Shown here: piece after piece, positions 58,410-64,000 of the stretch
How the letters are laid out: every line of letters starts with the position of its first letter
Numbering within the stretch: the stretch's first letter is position 1
Origin: Corynebacterium uterequi
GTDB lineage: Bacteria > Actinomycetota > Actinomycetes > Mycobacteriales > Mycobacteriaceae
DNA length: 64,000 nt
Assembly (NCBI RefSeq): GCF_001021065.1
Contig: NZ_CP011546.1
Coordinates: 1,116,001-1,180,000 of the forward strand
Direction of reading: 5' to 3'
The notes under the pieces: model-generated
What the model saw: the letters and a program-made list of their open reading frames with translations, nothing else
Told to the model about the DNA's origin: nothing
Databases searched by the model: none
Position numbers and translations under genes: made by a program

Positions 58410-59927
58410 CTAGATGAGGCGAACGGCGTGGGCCGACAAGTTGGAGTAACGAACAGGGGTGACGTGGACCTGGCCACCAGACTGCGGTGCCTCGATCATC
58501 ATGCCGTCGCCCAGATAGATGGCAACGTGCTGCGATCCATTGACACCGTAGAAGATGAGGTCGCCGCGCTGCATCTCGGAGTGGGCGACGGGAGTGCCAC
58601 GTTGGTACTGGTAGCCGGTGTAGTGCGGCAGGGCGATCCCGGCGCCGGCGAAGGCGTAGAGAACGAGCCCGGAGCAGTCGAAGCCGACCTTGTTGAAGTC
58701 ACCGTGCGCATCGGCGACGCCGCCGTCACGGATACCGCGAGACGGGCCGGTGGCGGTGCCGCCGCCCCACGCGTAGGGCACCCCCGTCTGGGATTGTGCT
58801 CGGGCGATGACGGTCTCGATGAGCGCGGCACGATCGGCATCGTCGGAAGCCTCGGTGTCCTCGGGCGTAGGCTCCTCTTCGGCGACGGTGGTCTCCTCGG
58901 CCTCTGCGACCGGCTGAGCAGGAGCGGTGGACGGGGTCTCCGGCGAGGAAGACTCAGGCGCGGTCGTCTCCGCGGGCTCCGGCGTAGATGCAGCCGTGGC
59001 AGCGGCCTCGATGGGGTCCTTCTCCGGTTCCTGTTCGGGCTCTTGTTCAGGTTCCTGGAAGGGGTCATCGAGGGAGGCGTGGTCAGGCTGGGTGGCGGCT
59101 ACGGTACTGGCGGCCTCGGCGCCCGGCACAGGAACGTCGACGGCTGGCTTCTCCTCGGCCATCGCCGGAGCGCCGACAGCCGTCACGACGGTGGTGCCCG
59201 GCGCCTGGTCCTTGTTTTCTTCGACGGCCGGCTGGTTCGGAGCCGTCCCCTTGGCCTCGTCGAGGCGGGCCTGGGCTTCATCGCGTTTCTTTTGCAGCTC
59301 AGCGTGCTCGGATTCCTTTTCAGCGATCTGCTGAGCATTGTCCGCGACGGTCTTCTGAGCTTCCTGTTGGGCCTGGTCGGCCGCCTCAGCGCCGGCGGCG
59401 GCTACCTGTTCGGCCTCCTTCAGTTCGGCGGCCTTGTTGGCCTGCTCGGTGCGCTGGCGTTGAAGCTCGTCGACCACCTGCTGCTGCTTCTCCACCTCTT
59501 GGCGGAGGAAGGAAGAACGGTCGAGGTTGTCCTGGGACGCGGTGGAGCTGGACAGTGCGAACAGCGGCGCGCTGGAACCCCCCTCGGCATAGAGGAGGGC
59601 GGACAACTCGTCGAGCCGCTTCTGGGCCTCGTCGAGCAGGATCGTCGCAATGCGCAGCGCTTCCTCCGCGGCGGCGACGGCTTCGCGGGCTTCGGCGGCG
59701 TCGAGCTGAGCGTTTTTCAGATCGACGAGGGCCTTGTTACCGGCCTCCCGGAGTTCCCCGAGAGCGGCCTCTAGATCGGAAAGATCCTGCTCGGCGTCGG
59801 TGACGGCTACGACCAGAGGCGACAGTGACGACTGCGCGAAGGCGGGCGTAGGAAAGGCGAAGAGAGAGAGCGTCGCGGTGAGTGCGACGCCGGCGGCGAA
59901 GCGCCGGGGGCGGGACGTGGGGGCCAC
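58410..59927 (-). CDS. Secreted NlpC/P60 peptidoglycan hydrolase (RipA-like)
   Basis: 505 residues. A signal peptide (RRFAAGVALTATLSLFAFPTPAFA by parts) is followed by a long coiled coil to about residue 230 and a Pro/Glu/Ala-rich linker containing a PEQEPEQEPEKDP repeat. The NlpC/P60 domain has catalytic Cys in FDCSGLVLYAFAG and His in SQHVAIYLGDG. It cleaves D-Glu-mDAP bonds for daughter-cell separation. CAGGAG precedes the GTG. In corynebacteria this gene stands between cpfC and acn, as here. Confidence 0.93.
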   Translation of the reverse strand: MAPTSRPRRFAAGVALTATLSLFAFPTPAFAQSSLSPLVVAVTDAEQDLSDLEAALGELREAGNKALVDLKNAQLDAAEAREAVAAAEEALRIATILLDEAQKRLDELSALLYAEGGSSAPLFALSSSTASQDNLDRSSFLRQEVEKQQQVVDELQRQRTEQANKAAELKEAEQVAAAGAEAADQAQQEAQKTVADNAQQIAEKESEHAELQKKRDEAQARLDEAKGTAPNQPAVEENKDQAPGTTVVTAVGAPAMAEEKPAVDVPVPGAEAASTVAATQPDHASLDDPFQEPEQEPEQEPEKDPIEAAATAASTPEPAETTAPESSSPETPSTAPAQPVAEAEETTVAEEEPTPEDTEASDDADRAALIETVIARAQSQTGVPYAWGGGTATGPSRGIRDGGVADAHGDFNKVGFDCSGLVLYAFAGAGIALPHYTGYQYQRGTPVAHSEMQRGDLIFYGVNGSQHVAIYLGDGMMIEAPQSGGQVHVTPVRYSNLSAHAVRLI

Positions 59928-60253
59928 TAAAACTCCTGTACCACCAAATCAAGCTGGCGCACTTGACTCGATTAGCGATGGACTTCGTTTGCAGCTTCCC
60001 GCGAGGGCGGTTTCCCGTCGGTGCTAGCCGACCACGGCATGCTTCCCCACACGCCCGGGCGTAACCTAAACCCTAAAGTAAAGGTTTAAGGATAGACACT
60101 GTTGGGAAAAACCGCACCTCGCGAGTTGCTAGCCATACCTTAAGTCACAATTTCATTACGTCGCACTTTGGCTTCGTTGGCACTCACCGGCCCCACTGGC
60201 CACATCCGTTTATCGACGCCCTGACCAGGCATTTTACCTACATGCTGCGCTTC

Positions 60254-60269
60254 TGTGATTTTTATCACA
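60254..60269. promoter_or_regulatory. GlxR (CRP-type) binding site
   Basis: TGTGATTTTTATCACA matches the TGTGA-N6-TCACA consensus of the cAMP-dependent regulator GlxR without mismatch. It lies about 130 bases upstream of the acn -35 region. Confidence 0.75.
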
Positions 60270-60378
60270 ATTAGGGAAGGTTCGGCGTGTCTAGATTTTT
60301 GGCTTGACTTTGAGGGCGTATCGGGATCGTTCCGCCGTGCCGTGCGTGCCACGATCGGGGGTAGCTCCACCTGTGATA

Positions 60379-60407
60379 TTTAAACCGGACAAGCGTACTG
60401 TTAGGAT
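60379..60407 (+). promoter_or_regulatory. acn promoter with AcnR operator
   Basis: CCGGACAAGCGTACTG (60385-60400) matches the AcnR operator CAGNAC-N4-GTACTG at all but one defined base. It fills the 17-base spacer between TTTAAA (60379-60384, weak -35) and TAGGAT (60402-60407, -10), so AcnR bound here would block the promoter. Confidence 0.75.
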
Positions 60408-60539
60408 CGTTGTCAAGGCGCAAGTCCGGTATCTACCCAGCGACGTACACTGAAATAACGGACCGCAAGCGTTCTCAACCGCAGCCCCCCAGACCAGAGG
60501 GCGGGCAGAAGACCAGAAGTCGACGAATTGGAGCTCAAC

Positions 60540-63356
60540 GTGACTGATAGCAAGAACTCCTTCAATGCCAAGCGCACGCTCGAGGTGGGCGATAAGTCCT
60601 ATGACTACTTCGCCCTCGACGCCGTCGAAGGCATGGAGAAGCTTCCCTACTCTCTTAAGGTTCTTGGCGAGAACCTCCTGCGCAACGAAGACGGCGCAAA
60701 CGTGACCGAGCGCCACATCAAGGCGATCGCCAACTGGGACCCCAGCGCGGAGCCCGACACGGAGATTCAGTTCACCCCGGCCCGCGTCCTCATGCAGGAC
60801 TTCACCGGCGTGCCCTGTGTCGTTGACCTGGCCACGATGCGTGAGGCGGTGTCCACCCTCGGCGGCAACCCCGACGATGTCAACCCCCTCAATCCCGCCG
60901 AGATGGTCATCGACCACTCCGTGATTATCGAGGCGTTTGGCCGTCCCGACGCCATCGACAAGAACGTCGAGATCGAGTACCAGCGCAACGAGGAGCGTTA
61001 CCAGTTCCTGCGCTGGGGTGCGGAGAACTTCTCCAACTTCAAGGTCGTTCCCCCGGGAACCGGCATTGTCCACCAGGTCAATATCGAGTACCTCTCCCGC
61101 GTTGTCTTCGATAACGAGGGCGTGGCCTACTCCGATACCTGTATTGGTACCGACTCCCACACCACCATGGAAAACGGCCTGGGCATCCTGGGCTGGGGTG
61201 TCGGCGGCATCGAGGCCGAGGCCGCCATGCTCGGCCAGCCGGTGAGCATGCTCATCCCCCGCGTCGTCGGATTCAAGCTCACCGGCGACATCCCGGTCGG
61301 TGTCACCGCTACCGACGTCGTGCTCACCATCACGGAGATGCTGCGCCAGCACGGCGTGGTCGGCAAGTTCGTAGAGTTCTACGGCAACGGCGTGAAGTCC
61401 ATCCCGCTGGCCAACCGCGCCACCATCGGCAACATGTCGCCTGAGTTCGGCTCCACCTGCGCGATCTTCCCGATCGACGAGGAAACCATCAAGTACCTTG
61501 AACTCACCGGCCGCGACCAGGAGCAGATCGACCGCGTCGAGGCCTACGCCAAGGCGCAGGGCCTGTGGCTGGAGCAGGACGCCCCGGAGGCTGAGTACTC
61601 CGAGTACCTGGAGCTGGACCTCGCCACCGTCGTGCCGTCCATCGCCGGCCCGAAGCGCCCGCAGGACCGCATTCTGCTGTCCAAGGCCAAGGAGACGTTC
61701 CGCGAGCAGGTCACCACCTTCACCAACGACCCGGTGGCCGAAGCCCAGACCCCCGCCGCTCAGGCGATGGGTGCCGAGGGCGAGGACCAGCACGAGTACG
61801 ACAAGTCCGCCGCGGAGGATTACAACGCGGCATGGCCGGGACGCGGTGAGTCCGCCGCGCTCGGCGCCGAGGGCCGGCCGTCCAAGCCGGTGAAGGTCAC
61901 CTCCGGTGCCGGCGGTGAGTTCACCATCGACCACGGCATGGTTGCCATCGCCGCGATCACGTCGTGCACCAACACCTCCAACCCGTCGGTCATGGTCGGC
62001 GCCGCCCTTCTGGCGCGCAAGGCACACGAGTTCGGCCTCACCGCCAAGCCGTGGGTCAAGACCATCATGGCCCCGGGCTCGCAGGTCGTGGACGGCTACT
62101 ATAAGCGCGCTGATCTGTGGAAGGATCTGGAGGCCGTCGGCTTCTACCTCTCCGGCTTCGGCTGCGCCTCGTGCATCGGTAACTCCGGCCCGCTGCCGGG
62201 TGAGGTGTCGGACGCGATCAACGACAACGACATCACGGCCACCGCCGTGCTGTCCGGCAACCGTAACTTCGAGGGCCGCATCTCCCCCGACGTGAAGATG
62301 AACTACCTCGCGTCGCCGCTGCTGGTCATCGCTTACGCCATCGCCGGCACCATGGACTTCGACTTCGAGACCCAGCCGCTGGGCGTGGCCGCCGACGGCA
62401 CGGAGGTCTTCCTCAAGGACGTGTGGCCGTCCACCGAGGAAATCGAGGAGACCATCAACGGTGCGATCTCCCGCGAGATGTACCTGGCGGACTACGCGGA
62501 CGTCTACAAGGGCGACGAGTCCTGGCAGGGACTGAACATCCCGACCGGTAAGACCTTCGACTGGAACGAGGACTCCACCTACATCCGCAAGGCCCCGTAC
62601 TTCGACGGCATGCCCACCGAGCCGAGCCCGGTCGAGGACATCGCCGGTGCCCGGGTGCTGGCCAAGCTGGGCGACTCGGTCACCACGGACCACATCTCCC
62701 CCGCCTCGGCGATCAAGCCCGGTACCCCGGCCGCCAACTATCTCGACGCCAACGGCGTCGAGCGCCAGGACTACAACTCCTTCGGCTCCCGTCGCGGCAA
62801 CCACGAGGTCATGGTCCGTGGCACCTTCGCCAACATCCGCCTGAGCAACCAGCTGGTGGACGTCCAGGGTGGCTACACCCGCGACTTCACGCAGCCCGAC
62901 GCCCCGCAGGCGTTCATCTACGACGCCGCCCAGAACTACGCCGAAGCCGGTATCCCGCTCGTGGTCCTCGCCGGTAAGGAGTACGGTACCGGTTCCTCGC
63001 GTGACTGGGCTGCGAAGGGCACTAACCTGCTGGGCGTCAAGGCCGTCATTACCGAGAGCTTCGAGCGCATTCACCGCTCCAACCTCATCGGCATGGGCGT
63101 CGTCCCGCTGCAGTTCCCGGCCGGCGAGTCTCACGCCTCCCTCGGCCTCGACGGCACCGAGACCTTCGACATCACCGGGTTGAGCGAACTCAACAACGGC
63201 GTGACCCCGAAGACGGTCAAGGTCACCGCGACCAAGGCTGATGGCGATCAGGTCGAGTTCGACGCGGTGGTGCGCATCGATACCCCGGGTGAGGCGGAGT
63301 ACTACCGCCACGGTGGCATCCTGCAGTACGTGCTGCGCCAGATGGTCAAGGCATAA
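60540..63356 (+). CDS. acn: Aconitate hydratase
   Basis: 938 residues from GTG 60540, or 942 from TTG 60528. GTG is preferred because GGAG stands 6 bases before it. [4Fe-4S] ligands appear in [10 protein letters not shown] and [22 protein letters not shown] and [15 protein letters not shown] are active-site segments, the latter in the swivelling C-terminal domain. It interconverts citrate and isocitrate in the TCA cycle. An acidic insertion near residues 395-440 is family-typical for corynebacteria. acnR follows 8 bases after the stop. Confidence 0.97.
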   Translation: MTDSKNSFNAKRTLEVGDKSYDYFALDAVEGMEKLPYSLKVLGENLLRNEDGANVTERHIKAIANWDPSAEPDTEIQFTPARVLMQDFTGVPCVVDLATMREAVSTLGGNPDDVNPLNPAEMVIDHSVIIEAFGRPDAIDKNVEIEYQRNEERYQFLRWGAENFSNFKVVPPGTGIVHQVNIEYLSRVVFDNEGVAYSDTCIGTDSHTTMENGLGILGWGVGGIEAEAAMLGQPVSMLIPRVVGFKLTGDIPVGVTATDVVLTITEMLRQHGVVGKFVEFYGNGVKSIPLANRATIGNMSPEFGSTCAIFPIDEETIKYLELTGRDQEQIDRVEAYAKAQGLWLEQDAPEAEYSEYLELDLATVVPSIAGPKRPQDRILLSKAKETFREQVTTFTNDPVAEAQTPAAQAMGAEGEDQHEYDKSAAEDYNAAWPGRGESAALGAEGRPSKPVKVTSGAGGEFTIDHGMVAIAAITSCTNTSNPSVMVGAALLARKAHEFGLTAKPWVKTIMAPGSQVVDGYYKRADLWKDLEAVGFYLSGFGCASCIGNSGPLPGEVSDAINDNDITATAVLSGNRNFEGRISPDVKMNYLASPLLVIAYAIAGTMDFDFETQPLGVAADGTEVFLKDVWPSTEEIEETINGAISREMYLADYADVYKGDESWQGLNIPTGKTFDWNEDSTYIRKAPYFDGMPTEPSPVEDIAGARVLAKLGDSVTTDHISPASAIKPGTPAANYLDANGVERQDYNSFGSRRGNHEVMVRGTFANIRLSNQLVDVQGGYTRDFTQPDAPQAFIYDAAQNYAEAGIPLVVLAGKEYGTGSSRDWAAKGTNLLGVKAVITESFERIHRSNLIGMGVVPLQFPAGESHASLGLDGTETFDITGLSELNNGVTPKTVKVTATKADGDQVEFDAVVRIDTPGEAEYYRHGGILQYVLRQMVKA

Positions 63357-63364
63357 GCGCCACC

Positions 63365-63928
63365 ATGCCAGTCGTCAGCGGCGATGAGCTGCAGCGCCGT
63401 CGTAATGAGATCCTCGATGCCGCCAGGGCGTGCTTCGCCGAGTACGGCTACGAGGGGGCGACGGTGCGCCGCCTAGAAGAGTCCACGGGGAAGTCCCGCG
63501 GGGCGATCTTTCACCACTTCGGTGATAAAGAATCGCTCTTTCTGGCCATGGCGCGCCGCGACGCCGCCCAGCAGGCGGAAATCGTCGCCAGCGATGGCCT
63601 CGTGGAGGTGCTGCGGGACATGCTCCAGCGCCCGGAGCACTACCAGTGGCTGCGGACTCGCCTAGAGATCGCCGCCATTGTGCGCAAGGACCCGGAGTTT
63701 AAGGCGAAGTGGCAGGACCAGCAGGCCGTCCTCGACGCCGCGATCCGGGACCGGCTGCGGCGCAATACGGAGACCGGTGAGCTGCGCGACGACCACTCGG
63801 TGGAGGCGATTGCGACTTTCTTGGACATCGTCATGGACGGGTTCATCGCCCGTCTGGCATCCGGGTGCCCCACCGAGGACTTGGATACCGTCCTCGACAT
63901 CGTCGAGGAGGCGGTCCGGGCCCGCTAG
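63365..63928 (+). CDS. acnR: TetR-type repressor of acn, AcnR
   Basis: 187 residues. The TetR HTH is at about 10-55 (ILDAARACFAEYGYEGATVR, SRGAIFHHFGDKESLF), with a helical ligand domain. AcnR represses acn and, in Corynebacterium glutamicum, responds to citrate-Mg2+. It is cotranscribed with its target, and the acn promoter carries a matching operator, so negative feedback is expected. Confidence 0.95.
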   Translation: MPVVSGDELQRRRNEILDAARACFAEYGYEGATVRRLEESTGKSRGAIFHHFGDKESLFLAMARRDAAQQAEIVASDGLVEVLRDMLQRPEHYQWLRTRLEIAAIVRKDPEFKAKWQDQQAVLDAAIRDRLRRNTETGELRDDHSVEAIATFLDIVMDGFIARLASGCPTEDLDTVLDIVEEAVRAR

Positions 63929-64000
63929 TCCGCACTAGGACTCCGTGGTCTCAGCGCCAAGACGCCAAGGCGCCACTGGTTAACGCGCGGCGCCGAGGCT
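63929..64000. other. Right window edge, no gene seen
   Basis: 72 bases after acnR without a supported coding start. Confidence 0.5.

Larger units (their letters stand above)
59928..60539. other. 612-base intergenic regulatory region between NlpC/P60 gene and acn
   Basis: No gene is supported. The half nearest the NlpC/P60 gene holds AT-rich repeats (AAACC at 60068 and GGTTT at 60083 form an inverted repeat) and several possible minus-strand promoters. The acn half holds a GlxR-like site (60254), an AcnR-like operator (60385) and the acn -10 (60402), and then a leader of about 125 bases. Long non-coding DNA is unusual here, as most gaps in the window are under 150 bases. Confidence 0.7.

Noticed and set aside
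58386-59774. 462-codon plus-strand frame opposite the NlpC/P60 gene
   Set aside because: Gly/Leu/Arg repeats produced by the complement of Ala/Glu-rich coiled coil and linker; no start signal.
60528-60539. TTG 60528 as start of acn
   Set aside because: Possible, but GGAG inside this segment is correctly placed as the ribosome binding site for GTG 60540.
60291-63311. 1006-codon open frame on the minus strand opposite acn
   Set aside because: It mirrors a confident 938-residue aconitase. Long antisense frames are expected in GC-rich genes from codon bias, and its translation has no domain and low-complexity Val/Gly/Asp-rich runs.

Overview
The window is a continuous piece of a high-GC actinobacterial chromosome, almost certainly a Corynebacterium. 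The evidence is gene content and gene order: odhI/ftsR next to secA2; separate ppm1 and lnt genes, which are fused in mycobacteria; mshC of mycothiol synthesis; a Pup/Dop/PafA/ARC locus without proteasome genes; a coproporphyrin-type ferrochelatase; and the acn-acnR pair. No 16S sequence is present, so the species cannot be named.

Layout. 1-3.8 kb (+): 3' end of secA2, odhI, ftsR, a DUF151 nuclease-like gene and a second MerR regulator. 3.8-8.4 kb (-): a secreted hypothetical, a glycosylase-annotated protein, a DEAD-box helicase and gnd with its terminator. 8.6-13.6 kb: thioesterase, corA, a methyltransferase, ndh, and a CFA-synthase-like enzyme. 13.6-16.7 kb: MHS-type transporter with an upstream operator, YceI protein, zinc-finger protein, rbpA. 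16.7-21.6 kb: ppm1-lnt-fxsA, a lipase, and a half-length CobG-like protein. 21.6-36.8 kb (-): a long co-directional block of M18 peptidase, trmI, arc, dop, pup, pafA, pafB, pafC, tatA, tatC, helY, M24 peptidase, extradiol dioxygenase and SDR. 36.85-40.3 kb: a RecB-like Fe-S nuclease, then an accessory patch with a decayed IS481-type element, an HTH protein and a small membrane protein. 40.3-49.3 kb (-): fhs, dcu, aspA, hisG, hisE, HAD hydrolase, a hypothetical, mshC, uppP. 49.4-52.2 kb: lipoprotein-pyrD, PEBP, tRNA-Leu. 52.3-58.4 kb: cupin, VTT membrane protein, HTH protein, NfeD-stomatin pair, DUF3097, a hypothetical, cpfC. 58.4-64 kb: NlpC/P60 hydrolase, a 612-base regulatory gap with GlxR-like and AcnR-like sites, acn and acnR.

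How genes work together. OdhI controls 2-oxoglutarate dehydrogenase, and acn/acnR sit in the same cycle. AspA and the Dcu carrier form an aspartate-fumarate-succinate exchange unit. Pup, Dop, PafA and ARC form a pupylation system that must act without a 20S proteasome at this locus. TatA/TatC make the Tat translocase, and PafB/PafC form a DNA-damage regulator. Ppm1 and Lnt serve lipoglycan and lipoprotein synthesis.

The strongest unexplained pattern is regulatory. At least 24 genes have a TANNNT hexamer ending 6-8 bases before the start codon, which predicts leaderless mRNAs. In one case (36.84 kb) two divergent leaderless genes share overlapping -10 boxes and their start codons lie exactly 18 bases apart. 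In five cases the stop codon of the upstream gene lies inside the -10 box of the next gene. I saw no CRISPR array, prophage or intact mobile element.
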